Part shown: in pieces, positions 19,028-28,347 of the stretch | Numbering within the stretch: position 1 is the first letter of the stretch | Layout: each line of letters opens with the position of its first letter | Assembly: GCA_964370295.1 (NCBI GenBank) | Contig: CAYJIR010000005.1 | Span: 1 to 64,000 of the forward strand | Source of the DNA: JAAYCI01 sp964370295 | GTDB taxonomy: Bacteria > Bacillota > Clostridia > Oscillospirales > Ruminococcaceae | Direction of reading: 5' to 3' | DNA length: 64,000 nt | Translations under genes and position numbers: made by a program | Notes under the pieces: model-generated | Seen by the model: the letters and a program-made list of their open reading frames with translations, nothing else | Database searches by the model: none | What the model was told of the DNA's origin: nothing

Positions 19028-19055
19028 AAAAACCGTCCGGTTTTTCACCGGACGG
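19028..19055 (-). terminator. rho-independent terminator after pduL
   Basis: On the minus strand CCGTCCGG pairs with CCGGACGG around a seven-base loop and is followed at once by TTTTT. It lies 37 bases after the pduL stop and about 75 bases upstream of the likely LTA-synthase start, separating the two units. Confidence 0.9.
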
Positions 19056-19091
19056 CAAACAGCTTGCTGTGTGCTTTTGGGCCATATTGCC

Positions 19092-19667
19092 TTAGCTATC
19101 TAATAAAAGTACCCCATGAGTGGGTATCCCGGCCGCATTGGCCTCGTCTGTGTCGATATGCATAGCAGCAGCGTACTGGTCGCTCACGCGAACCACAACA
19201 TCATCAAAAATAAGTTTTCTATCGTTGGCACCACATGCCACTTTCACAATTTGGCCATTTTCAACGCCAAATTTTTCTGCGGTGTGTGGGTCCAGGTGCA
19301 CATGTCGCTTGGCAATCATGCAACCCTCGCTCAGCTCTACCTCGCCTTTGGGCCCCACCAATTTCACCGGAGCAGAACCCTCCACATGGCCGCTTTCGCG
19401 CACAGGTGGTTTCAGGCCAATTCTCCACGCATCACTTGCACTAATCTCTACCTGAGATTTTTTTCGAACCGGCCCTATGATAGTAACAGACTGTAATTCA
19501 CCTTTTGGGCCAACCACACCAACACGCTCTTCGCAAGAAAATTGCCCGGGCTGAGATAAATCTTTTTTGGGATGCAAGGCATAGTCCTTGCCAAATAAAC
19601 TCTGTAAATCAGCCCCGCTTACATGTACATGCCGTGCAGACACTTCAACTATTACTTTTTTTACCAC
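19092..19667 (-). CDS. pduL: phosphate propanoyltransferase PduL
   Basis: Interconverts acyl-CoA and acyl-phosphate (propanoyl or acetyl), a zinc enzyme unrelated to Pta. Two beta-barrel repeats are present. Metal-binding histidines appear in SARHVHVS and KRHVHLDP, and RESGHVEGS is also typical. No microcompartment shell gene is nearby and no encapsulation peptide is evident, so it is probably the housekeeping type that feeds acetate kinase. I prefer the GTG at 19667, five bases after GGAGG. The ATG at 19679 overlaps that Shine-Dalgarno. Confidence 0.92.
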   Translation of the reverse strand: MVKKVIVEVSARHVHVSGADLQSLFGKDYALHPKKDLSQPGQFSCEERVGVVGPKGELQSVTIIGPVRKKSQVEISASDAWRIGLKPPVRESGHVEGSAPVKLVGPKGEVELSEGCMIAKRHVHLDPHTAEKFGVENGQIVKVACGANDRKLIFDDVVVRVSDQYAAAMHIDTDEANAAGIPTHGVLLLDS

Positions 19668-19753
19668 TGAAACCTCCATCTAGTGCATGGCTATGTTTTT
19701 CTGAATCTAATTCCTAGTATTTTGCTCAAGATACCGTTCATAAAAGTATATTT

Positions 19754-19782
19754 ATTATAGCACAAAAACGGCCTATTGCCTA
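19754..19782 (-). promoter_or_regulatory. pduL promoter
   Basis: Minus-strand extended -10 TGCTATAAT (TATAAT complement at 19754-19759) with TAGGCA (19777-19782) 17 bases upstream. The -10 ends 86 bases before the GTG start. Confidence 0.6.
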
Positions 19783-19804
19783 GAGGATAAATATGACGGA
19801 ATAT

Positions 19805-19812
19805 GCTATACT
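19805..19812 (+). promoter_or_regulatory. -10 region of the uracil-DNA glycosylase gene
   Basis: Extended -10 TGCTATACT ends 46 bases before the ATG at 19859. No good -35 is seen. It diverges from the pduL promoter. Confidence 0.45.
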
Positions 19813-19858
19813 TATACTAAATTATTTCAGAAATATTGACCACAATGAGGAGGCTACC

Positions 19859-20440
19859 ATGCATACTTTTCAGTCTTTACACAGGGCCTGTGAAACATGC
19901 CGGACATGTGCATTATGGGAGACGCGTAACCGCCTTGTGTTCGGCACCGGCAACGAAATGGCCGAGATTTTATTTGTGGGCGAGGGCCCCGGAAAAAACG
20001 AAGATGAGCAAGGTGAACCTTTTGTGGGGCGTGGCGGAAAACTACTTGACAGTTACCTGGAAAGCATCGGCCTAAACCGCAAGCAAAACATCTACCTTAC
20101 CAATATTGTAAAATGCCGCCCACCCGAGAACCGCGACCCACGCCCCGAAGAACAAAACGCCTGCCTTCCCTATCTTGCAGAGCAATTCCGCCTGATGCAA
20201 CCCAAAATTGTGGTTTGTGTTGGGCGCATAGCCGCCAAAGTAATGATAGACAAAAACTTCGCCATTATGAAACAACATGGGCAATGGTATTACAAAAACG
20301 ACATTTGGTTTATGGCCACCTTGCACCCCGCTGCACTGCTGCGCAGCCCCGCCCATAAACCTCTGGCCACAGAAGACTTTTTCGCTTTGCGCAAAAAAAT
20401 AGGCGAAGTGTGCCGGCACACTTCGCTTTTAGACGGCTAA
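19859..20440 (+). CDS. uracil-DNA glycosylase, family 4 (Fe-S type)
   Basis: Removes uracil from DNA in base-excision repair. The family-4 signature GEGPGKNEDEQGEPFVGRGG is intact. The Fe-S cysteines are seen in CETCRTC and in KCRPPENRDPRPEEQNAC. The C-terminal motif TLHPAALLR is also present. The ATG at 19859 follows GAGGAGG; an upstream in-frame ATG at 19793 would place the start ahead of the -10. The 193-residue product fits the family. It converges on polC with two bases between the stops. Confidence 0.94.
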   Translation: MHTFQSLHRACETCRTCALWETRNRLVFGTGNEMAEILFVGEGPGKNEDEQGEPFVGRGGKLLDSYLESIGLNRKQNIYLTNIVKCRPPENRDPRPEEQNACLPYLAEQFRLMQPKIVVCVGRIAAKVMIDKNFAIMKQHGQWYYKNDIWFMATLHPAALLRSPAHKPLATEDFFALRKKIGEVCRHTSLLDG

Positions 20441-20442
20441 TT

Positions 20443-23400
20443 CTACACCAATTCAAACAAGGTAACCTGGTTGCTTTTCGGCATATTTCCTAAGGCACCC
20501 ATTTCGTCCAGTGCTTGCATCACCGGGGCCGACACACCTGCCGCGCGCTGCAAATCTTCCCCCGAAAGATAGCTTTGCCCGTTCAATGTTGCCTTTTCCA
20601 ACTCTAGGGCTGCTTTGTCGCCCACGCCTTTTATCGCCAAAAATGGCAGGCGTATTTTCCCGTCTTCTATACTGTATTGCAACGCACGGCTTTTGCCAAG
20701 CATAATCGGCAAAAATTCGTATCCACGCAGCAAATATTCGTTCACCATTTGCAAAGAGGTAACCGTTCCCTCGTTTTTAAGGCTTTTTTCCTCTTTCGCC
20801 AGCGCCTCGGCCTTGGCCAGGTTGCGCTTTGCCACAGCCTTGCCGCCCACGGCTGCTTCATAGTCTATGTCTTCACCACGCACGGTAAAATAGGTGGCAT
20901 AGAAAGCCAGTGGGTGATGAATTTTAAACCACATCAAACGCACAGCAGACATCAGATAGGCCACGGCATGGGCTTTGGGGAACATATATTTAATTTTTTT
21001 ACAACTTTCCAAATACCACTCCGGCACATTGTTGCGGCGCAACTCTTCTTCCACACCGGGGCCAAAACCGTTTTTGGCCACCTTGCCTTTGCGTGTGGCC
21101 TCCATCACATCAAAAGCCATTTTGGGCTCTACCCCTTTATGGATAAGATCTGTCATGATAGAGTCGCGCGTGCCTATAACCTCTGATATTGTGCACACTT
21201 TGTTTTGAATAAGGTCTTGGGCGTTCCCGTTCCACACGTCGGTACCATGAGACAAGCCCGAAATTTGTATAAGGTCTCCAAAGTTTTTAGGCTGTGCCTG
21301 CACCAGCATCTGCCGCACAAAAGAGGTGCCCAGCTCGGGTATGCCAAAGGTGCCTGTTTCACTTTTCAGCTCCTTGGCATTTACCCCAAGAGCCTTTGGC
21401 GAAGTGAGCAAACTGAACACTTCTGTGTCGTTCATGGGCACGTCGTCCATGGCAATGCCGGTGTGCTGCTCCAGATGATGGTACATCGTGGGCACATCAT
21501 GACCCAGTTCGTCTAATTTCAGCAATGTATCGTGCAAATATTTAAATTCAAAATGGGTGGTAACCACCCCTTTGTCCTCGTCGTCGGCCGGATGCTGCAC
21601 GGGGCAAAAATCGGTGATTTCGTAGCCCTTGGGCACCACCACCATACCACCGGGATGCTGGCCGGTGGTTCGTTTAACACCTTCACAACCTTGTGTAAGG
21701 CGGTTTAGTTCGGCGTTGGACAATTGAAAATCGCGCGATTCCACATATTTTTTTACATATCCATAGGCAGTTTTGTCTTTTAAGCCAGACACTGTGCCCG
21801 CCTTGAACACATACTCCTTGCCAAACAATTCCTCTGTGTAGCGGTGGGCAAAACTTTGATACTCGCCGGAAAAATTAAGATCAATATCCGGTTCTTTATC
21901 CCCGTCGAAGCCAAGGAAGGTTTCAAACGGTATTTCATTACCGTCCCCTTTCATGGGCGTAGCGCACTGCGGGCAAGCCAACTCCTGTAAATCGAATCCA
22001 CTTGCCACGCTGCCATCCGTGATGAATCGGCTGTGACAACATGCGGGACACACATAGTGCGGCGGCAATGGATTCACCTCGGAAATTTTGGCAAAATAGG
22101 CCACAGCAGACGAACCCACCGAACCACGGCTTCCCACAAGATATCCATTTTCCTCGCTATTCTGCACCAGTTTTTGTGCTATCACATAGAGCACGGCATA
22201 GCCGTGGCGCAAAATAGAACCCAGCTCTTTTTCCACACGTTCTTCCACCAGTGCCGGCAGAGGGTCTCCATATTGTTTTTTTGCGTTTTGTATCGTCATG
22301 TTGCGCAGCAGTTCTTCAGAACCTTCTATCTCGGGCTTAAAAGACCCCTTGGGGATGGGGCGCACCTCGCCATCAATGCTGCTTGCAATTTGGTTTGGAT
22401 ACTCTATCACCACAGCCTGGGCATCTTGCGGGTCTAAATAGTGGAACTCGTCCAGCATCTGCTGGGTGGTTCTAAAATACAAAGGCGCTTGGTTGTCTGC
22501 ATCACCAAAACCCTGCCCCGCCTGCAATACACTGCGATACACGGCCTCGTGCTCGTGCATAAAATGCACATCCCCGGTGGCCACCACAGGCTTTTGCATG
22601 CTTTTGCCCAGTTGCACAATTTTTTGGTTGTGCTCTTGCAGGGTTTTCTCGCTGTTTACCATGCCGTTTCGCAACATAAACTCGTTGTTGCCTATGGGCT
22701 GAATCTCTAAAAAGTCATAATAAGAGGCAATTTCGCGAAGTTCGTCATCACCGGCGCCTCCTGCCACGGCTCTGTATAACTCACCCGCTTCGCAAGCAGA
22801 GCCAACAAGCAAGCCCTCCCTATGGCGGTTAAGCAAACTTTTGGGTATACGCGGGCCCTTGCTCTTGCCTGTAACATAATAGTTCAAATGGCTTTCTGAC
22901 ACCATTTTATACAGGTTTTTAAGTCCCGTTTTTGTTTTCACCAATAAAATCAGATGGAAACTTTTGCGCCGCAGGGCGTTTTCGTCGCTAAGGTTGCCGG
23001 CAAGTTGGCCAAATGTTTCAATGTTTTGTTCTTTTAAATGTTCAAGCATCTTGCAAAACATCTGCGCGGTAGCTTTTGCATCTTCGTCGGCACGGTGATG
23101 CCCAAAGTCCGGCACACCAAGATGCGCCGCCAAAGTATCCAGCTTATAGTTTTTAAGCCCCGGATATAACGCACATCCCAAGGGCCAAGTATCCAAACAA
23201 GGCAAGTTGAACGCAAGCCCCACGCGCTCTGCGCTTGCACGCATAAAACGCATGTCGAACTTGTGCCCGTTGTGCGCCACCAACACGCCATCTTTGGCAA
23301 ACTGCAAAAACGCCTGTAAAGCCTCTTCTTCTTTGGGGGCTTGCGCCACCATTTCGCTGGTGATGCCCGTAAGATGGGTGATTTTTGGCTCTATCGGCCT

Positions 23401-24762
23401 TTCCGGGTTCACAAAAGTGCAAAAGTGCTCTTTTATTTCCCCGTTTTCCAAGACAACCGCCCCCAATTGGGTAAGTCTGTCACTTTTTGGGCTTAAACCC
23501 GTAGTTTCTATATCGAACACCACAAAACGTGTGTTGGCCAACACCCCTTGTAAGGGGCCATCCACCACGGGAACATGGTCGTTTACACAATATGCTTCCA
23601 TGCCATAAATCACTTTAAAATCGGGGTTATCTTTACGCACTGCATCGAGTGCCAACATGGCCTCGGGAAAGGCTTGCACTACACCATGGTCTGTGATGGC
23701 CACGGCGCTGTGCCCAAGGTCTGCCGCTGTTTTCACCACCTCTTTTGGGTCGCACAGGCCGTCTACACTGCTTAATTTCGTGTGCAAATGCAACTCCACG
23801 CGTTTTTTGGGTGCCTCGTCTTTCCAGGGGGCGCGTTTTACACGCAATATATCGTAGCCACGTATCACGTGCCCACCATCATAATCATCGTATCGATATT
23901 CACCACGCAAAAAAAGGCTGTCTTTTGCCTTGATACTCTCCAGTTTTCCCGTTGGCACACCGGCCTGAAACTGCAATTTCACCGTGGCCGAGCTCTCATA
24001 GTCCGTGATATAAATAAGGGCGATTTTCCCCCCTCGTCGTAAATCACGCCAATCCACTTTAAACACATCACCAAACCAAACACCTTTGTGACCCTCTTCG
24101 TCCAGCTCTGATAGGGGTTCTGCCTCTTTCGGTGTAAAAGCAGACCCAAACAACAGCTCGGGTGCTTGTTCGCTCCACTGCACACCCGGCAAATTGGGCA
24201 AAGAGATACTACGCCTTTGCACTGCTTTCGGCGCGGGTACCACCTTAGGCGGCTCTATCACACCGAACCCGTCTTCACTTTGGGCTTCGCCCGATTTTTC
24301 TATACTATGTAATTTCACTTCGGGGCGGTGGCCCGTGGCCTGTTCTATCAGGGCGGCCAAATACTCTGGGAATTGAATGGCATGTAGAAAAGAACAGCCC
24401 ATGGGAATACCAAAGGTAATGCATGTGTTTTCTATTTTAATATCGGCGCCTTTAAAATAACCATTTAGGGCCAACCCACGCTGTTTAAGCTCTTCTATAA
24501 GGCATAAAACCCCTTCTTTGTCCAAACCCTCATACGGAAAACTGCCCTGAAAACAAAGCTCGTACAAAGGAAACTTCGCTGCCACACTTTGATATAAATG
24601 GCTGCTTTGCCCGGCTGTGAGGGCACATGCGCTGTGGTAGCTCACATAGATTTTTCCTGTTTTATCATCCACACGCACGCTTTCTATGCATACATCCGGC
24701 ACTGTACTCAACGCACTTTCCCCTTGTAACTCAGGGCATAATTCCACCAAAGGCAAGCCCAC
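20443..24762 (-). CDS. polC: DNA polymerase III alpha subunit, PolC type
   Basis: Main replicative polymerase of low-GC Gram-positives, with built-in proofreading. Order of parts: N-terminal domains; OB fold (about 225-310); PHP domain beginning HLHTKLSS (325); inserted 3'-5' exonuclease with DIETTG (417-422); rest of PHP; zinc-finger CPACCHSRF; polymerase catalytic DIDLNFSG; and helix-hairpin-helix. The last residues, QVTLFELV, are a beta-clamp-binding motif. 1439 residues is normal. It ends the pyrH-to-polC operon. The rimP-nusA genes that often follow polC are absent here. Confidence 0.97.
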   Translation of the reverse strand: MGLPLVELCPELQGESALSTVPDVCIESVRVDDKTGKIYVSYHSACALTAGQSSHLYQSVAAKFPLYELCFQGSFPYEGLDKEGVLCLIEELKQRGLALNGYFKGADIKIENTCITFGIPMGCSFLHAIQFPEYLAALIEQATGHRPEVKLHSIEKSGEAQSEDGFGVIEPPKVVPAPKAVQRRSISLPNLPGVQWSEQAPELLFGSAFTPKEAEPLSELDEEGHKGVWFGDVFKVDWRDLRRGGKIALIYITDYESSATVKLQFQAGVPTGKLESIKAKDSLFLRGEYRYDDYDGGHVIRGYDILRVKRAPWKDEAPKKRVELHLHTKLSSVDGLCDPKEVVKTAADLGHSAVAITDHGVVQAFPEAMLALDAVRKDNPDFKVIYGMEAYCVNDHVPVVDGPLQGVLANTRFVVFDIETTGLSPKSDRLTQLGAVVLENGEIKEHFCTFVNPERPIEPKITHLTGITSEMVAQAPKEEEALQAFLQFAKDGVLVAHNGHKFDMRFMRASAERVGLAFNLPCLDTWPLGCALYPGLKNYKLDTLAAHLGVPDFGHHRADEDAKATAQMFCKMLEHLKEQNIETFGQLAGNLSDENALRRKSFHLILLVKTKTGLKNLYKMVSESHLNYYVTGKSKGPRIPKSLLNRHREGLLVGSACEAGELYRAVAGGAGDDELREIASYYDFLEIQPIGNNEFMLRNGMVNSEKTLQEHNQKIVQLGKSMQKPVVATGDVHFMHEHEAVYRSVLQAGQGFGDADNQAPLYFRTTQQMLDEFHYLDPQDAQAVVIEYPNQIASSIDGEVRPIPKGSFKPEIEGSEELLRNMTIQNAKKQYGDPLPALVEERVEKELGSILRHGYAVLYVIAQKLVQNSEENGYLVGSRGSVGSSAVAYFAKISEVNPLPPHYVCPACCHSRFITDGSVASGFDLQELACPQCATPMKGDGNEIPFETFLGFDGDKEPDIDLNFSGEYQSFAHRYTEELFGKEYVFKAGTVSGLKDKTAYGYVKKYVESRDFQLSNAELNRLTQGCEGVKRTTGQHPGGMVVVPKGYEITDFCPVQHPADDEDKGVVTTHFEFKYLHDTLLKLDELGHDVPTMYHHLEQHTGIAMDDVPMNDTEVFSLLTSPKALGVNAKELKSETGTFGIPELGTSFVRQMLVQAQPKNFGDLIQISGLSHGTDVWNGNAQDLIQNKVCTISEVIGTRDSIMTDLIHKGVEPKMAFDVMEATRKGKVAKNGFGPGVEEELRRNNVPEWYLESCKKIKYMFPKAHAVAYLMSAVRLMWFKIHHPLAFYATYFTVRGEDIDYEAAVGGKAVAKRNLAKAEALAKEEKSLKNEGTVTSLQMVNEYLLRGYEFLPIMLGKSRALQYSIEDGKIRLPFLAIKGVGDKAALELEKATLNGQSYLSGEDLQRAAGVSAPVMQALDEMGALGNMPKSNQVTLFELV

Positions 24763-24811
24763 ACCTGCCGCCTCCCTTCCTAAGCCATTGCACGGTTTTG
24801 CACAGCTTTTA

Positions 24812-25867
24812 TCACTCCAAGGCTTGAACCTCTTTCATCAATTCCTGCGCAAAATTCTCGCGCACCACACGCACCTTTTGTCCTTTTTTAAAAATCACAG
24901 CACTGTCCTTGCCACCGGCCAAGCCCACATCGGCTTCCCTGCCCTCGCCAAGGCCGTTCACCACACAACCCATCACGGCTATTTTAAGCGATTTCTGCGT
25001 GCCTTTCAGGCCACTTTGCAACTCTTTGGCAATGCCTTCCACATCTATGCATGTGCGCGCGCAGGTGGGACAACTGATTATTTCCGGCCCCGCCACCGCA
25101 TGCCCCGCAGCACGCAAAATTTCAAAGCCCGCCTCCACCTCGGCCACTACATCGCCCGTAAGAGACACGCGCAAGGTGTCTCCAATACCACAAAGCAACA
25201 AGCTACCTATACCCATAGCACTTTTGATAAGCCCCACTTTTTCAAGACCGGCCTCGGTTACCCCAAGATGCAAGGGATAGGCACATTGTTGTGCCAAAAG
25301 TTGGTATGCACGCACATTGGTAGGCACATGGCTGGATTTTAACGAAATGATGATCTTATCAAAATCGCATTGTTCCAAAAGCGCAATTTCGTTTTTGGCA
25401 CTCTCGGCCAACGCCTCGGCCGTGGGGTGTCCATATTTTGCAAGCAATTTCTTGTCTAAACTGCCGGCGTTCACACCGATACGTATGGGCACACCCCTCT
25501 CTTTGCAAGCCTTTGCCACCTGACGAACGCGGTCGGCCTCGCCGATATTGCCCGGGTTGATGCGCACCTTATCTACACCGGCTTGCACACAAGCCAAAGC
25601 GATGCGATAATCGAAATGGATGTCGGCCACAATGGGCACATCTACGGCCTCTTTTAATGCCGTCACCAAACATACATCCTCTAAGCTTGGCACACCAACA
25701 CGCAAAATTTCGCAGCCTGCCGCCTGCAATTCTTTGGCCTTGGCCACATTGCCTGCCACATCATGCGCAGGCACATTCAACATGCTTTGTACACGCACCG
25801 GGCAATCGCCGCCTATCCCCAATCCCCCTACATACACCGTTTTGCAGGCTCTTCTTTGTGTGTTCAT
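24812..25867 (-). CDS. ispG: (E)-4-hydroxy-3-methylbut-2-enyl-diphosphate synthase IspG
   Basis: Fe-S enzyme of the MEP isoprenoid pathway that converts MEcPP to HMBPP. It has the N-terminal TIM barrel with PIVADIHFDYRIAL, NPGNIG and RIGVNAGSL, and the C-terminal cluster domain with SCPTCARTCID and a further Cys in VMGCVVNGLGE. I start it at the ATG at 25867, after GGGGTGA. An upstream in-frame extension to 25945 overlaps rseP. About 351 residues. It lies five bases after rseP and about 50 before polC. Confidence 0.96.
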   Translation of the reverse strand: MNTQRRACKTVYVGGLGIGGDCPVRVQSMLNVPAHDVAGNVAKAKELQAAGCEILRVGVPSLEDVCLVTALKEAVDVPIVADIHFDYRIALACVQAGVDKVRINPGNIGEADRVRQVAKACKERGVPIRIGVNAGSLDKKLLAKYGHPTAEALAESAKNEIALLEQCDFDKIIISLKSSHVPTNVRAYQLLAQQCAYPLHLGVTEAGLEKVGLIKSAMGIGSLLLCGIGDTLRVSLTGDVVAEVEAGFEILRAAGHAVAGPEIISCPTCARTCIDVEGIAKELQSGLKGTQKSLKIAVMGCVVNGLGEGREADVGLAGGKDSAVIFKKGQKVRVVRENFAQELMKEVQALE

Positions 25868-25871
25868 TTTA

Positions 25872-26939
25872 TCACCCCGCCAAACGCACGATATCATTAA
25901 ATGTAACCCAAATGGTAAACCCGATAAGCAAAGCAAACCCGGCAAGGTTGATGGCTGTCACAAAGCGCTCGTTTAAGGGTTTGCCACGCACCGCCTCCAC
26001 CAGTAAAAGTACTACCTTGCCGCCATCTAAAGCCGGCAAAGGCAGCAAATTTATAATGCACAAATTCACCGAAATAAGCGCCAGCAAATTCAGCACGCTT
26101 TGCCAACCGATGGACACCGCCATGCCCACTTGCTCTACAATCCCCACAGGCCCGGAAAATTGGTTGATTTCAAGGCGTCCCGCCAACATGTCCACAAGCC
26201 CCAAATAAATGGTTCTTGCATAGGATAAGGTTGTTAAAAACGCCTGTTTTGTCACCGTCCACACATTTTTTTCCACAGCTTGCACCTTAAAGCCAAAATC
26301 TAAATAGGTATAGGCCTCGCCCGTGCTTTCGTCTATATATACCTCGCCCGTCTGTGGGTCGATGGCTTCCACCTCGGGAAACACCACCGCGTCTAGCTGC
26401 ACCGTTTCGCCCGCACGTTGCACGGTTAAATCGAAATTTCCGTTGTTGGTTCTGGCGAATTCGTACATGATATCATTTAAAATAAACATCCTTCGGCCGT
26501 TCACTTCCAAAATGCGGTCGCCCACTTGCAGGCCGGTTTCTTCATTGCTCACCTCGGCCAAGGTGGTGTCTGCAATGGGGCCACCCGCTGCCACCAACAC
26601 CACCAAAACCAAAAAACAAAGCATAAAATTCATAAACGCACCGGCCACCATCACCAACAAACGTTTTGCAATGGGTGCTTTAGAAAAGCTGTGCTCGTTT
26701 TGGGGTTCATCTGCACCATCTTCGTCTTCCATTTGCACATAACCACCAATGGGAAATAGACGCAAGGAATACGTGGTATCTCCCTTGGTATATGTCCACA
26801 GTGCAGGGCCCATACCCATCGCAAATGCCAAAACACGTATGCCGCATTTCTTGGCAGCCAAAAAATGCCCGAGTTCGTGCACGAAAATGACGGCTCCAAA
26901 CACCAGCAACGACACCAGCAACATGACAATTGTGTTCAT
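25872..26939 (-). CDS. rseP: site-2 intramembrane metalloprotease RseP
   Basis: Cleaves membrane-anchored anti-sigma factors and signal-peptide remnants. The zinc motif HELGH is in the first transmembrane helix. A PDZ domain lies in the middle (GDRILEVNGRRM), and the second active-site motif LLPLPALDGG is near the C-terminus. 355 residues is standard. It sits between dxr and ispG as in many Firmicutes. The 180 bases before dxr hold only a short A/T hairpin (CATTTTTT/AAAAAATG). Confidence 0.95.
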   Translation of the reverse strand: MNTIVMLLVSLLVFGAVIFVHELGHFLAAKKCGIRVLAFAMGMGPALWTYTKGDTTYSLRLFPIGGYVQMEDEDGADEPQNEHSFSKAPIAKRLLVMVAGAFMNFMLCFLVLVVLVAAGGPIADTTLAEVSNEETGLQVGDRILEVNGRRMFILNDIMYEFARTNNGNFDLTVQRAGETVQLDAVVFPEVEAIDPQTGEVYIDESTGEAYTYLDFGFKVQAVEKNVWTVTKQAFLTTLSYARTIYLGLVDMLAGRLEINQFSGPVGIVEQVGMAVSIGWQSVLNLLALISVNLCIINLLPLPALDGGKVVLLLVEAVRGKPLNERFVTAINLAGFALLIGFTIWVTFNDIVRLAG

Positions 26940-27119
26940 TTTGTTTCCTTTCCGGCCCCTACTAACACTTCGCTAAACCATCGGATGACATTTTTTGTTT
27001 AAAAAATGCCGGGTCTCCCCCCTTTTTATAACAAACCTTTGCTCTTTCCTTTTCACCTTTTCGTTTGGGGGACAAAACACAGTGGAGAGCATTCAGATAT
27101 GCCGCGCAAAATGGCTGTT

Positions 27120-28271
27120 TTATTTGTGCTCGCGCACATAGCGGCGCGCAGCGGCGTCGCAGGCGTATACGTCTTGCAAATCATAAGCGCCTGCAAACGA
27201 GTCGCTGTTCACACATCCCTCCACCAGGCGACCGATGTCTAGAAAAGAAATTTCTTCCCTCAAAAACAGGGCCACGGCTTCTTCATTGGCCCCATTGGCC
27301 GCACACGGGGCCAATCCACCCTTGGCCGCCGCCGCCTTACAGGCCGCAAGCGCACGAAAGGTCTCTTCGTCTGCCTGCCCAAAGTCCAGGCGTGTAAGCG
27401 CAGAAAAATCCAGTTGTGGCGCATTTCCCGGCACACGCTGGGGCCATGTGAGCGCATATTGTATGGGAATGCGCATGTCCGGCACACCCAACTGCGCCAA
27501 AATCGAATGATCTTCAAACTCTACCAAGGAATGGATGATACTTTGCCTTTGCACCACGATATCCACCTGGTCGGCTCGCAAGGAAAACAACCACATTGCC
27601 TCGATAAACTCCAGCCCTTTATTCATCAGCGTTGCACTGTCGATGGTGATTTTATGTCCCATAGACCAGTTGGGGTGCGCCAGTGCATCTTTCCGCCGCA
27701 CGCCGGCAAGCTCGGCTTTTGTCTTTTGATAAAACGGCCCCCCGGATGCTGTAAGGATGATACGCTTTACAGCCTTTTGGCTATGCACATCTTGTAAGCA
27801 TTGAAAAATGGCGCTGTGCTCGCTGTCTACCGGCAATAGTTTCCCGCCCTTTTCCCTGCTTTCACGCAGCACCAGCTCGCCACCGGCCACCAAACTTTCT
27901 TTGTTTGCCAAGGCCACATCCATGCCGCGATGCAAGGCCGCCAGTGTGGCGCCAAGACCTGCAATTCCCACCACGGCATTAAGCACCACATCGGCCTCGC
28001 ATATACAAACAGCCTCTCTGGCCGCTTCCTCGCCCTTTATTAAGCGCACGGAAAACGGCAACGCCTCCAAGGCACTTTGTATCTCCTCGGCCGCTTTTTT
28101 GTTCGCCACGGCTACCAAGGGCGGGCGAAACTGCTTAATTTGGGCCAGCAACAACTCGCTATTGCTTGCGGCACTAAGCAGGGCCACCTCGTAGCCCTGC
28201 CTTTGTATCACATCTAAACTTTGTCTGCCAATCGATCCCGTACTGCCCAAAAGGGCCACTCTTTTATTCAT
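27120..28271 (-). CDS. dxr: 1-deoxy-D-xylulose 5-phosphate reductoisomerase
   Basis: First committed step of the MEP pathway (DXP to MEP, with NADPH). The N-terminal Rossmann motif LLGSTGSIGRQ, the substrate segment SASGGPFY (read as TASGGPFY here) and MGHKITIDSATLMNKGLE are clear. I start it at the ATG at 28271, after GAGGAA. The longer reading to 28343 overlaps the end of cdsA's spacer and adds unrelated residues. About 383 residues. It acts with ispG in the same operon. Confidence 0.96.
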   Translation of the reverse strand: MNKRVALLGSTGSIGRQSLDVIQRQGYEVALLSAASNSELLLAQIKQFRPPLVAVANKKAAEEIQSALEALPFSVRLIKGEEAAREAVCICEADVVLNAVVGIAGLGATLAALHRGMDVALANKESLVAGGELVLRESREKGGKLLPVDSEHSAIFQCLQDVHSQKAVKRIILTASGGPFYQKTKAELAGVRRKDALAHPNWSMGHKITIDSATLMNKGLEFIEAMWLFSLRADQVDIVVQRQSIIHSLVEFEDHSILAQLGVPDMRIPIQYALTWPQRVPGNAPQLDFSALTRLDFGQADEETFRALAACKAAAAKGGLAPCAANGANEEAVALFLREEISFLDIGRLVEGCVNSDSFAGAYDLQDVYACDAAARRYVREHK

Positions 28272-28347
28272 AGTTTCCTCGTTGCTACCAAAACCCGCAC
28301 CGTTGAAAGTACTAAGCTTTGCCACATGGCAGGCTAGCCACACCTGC

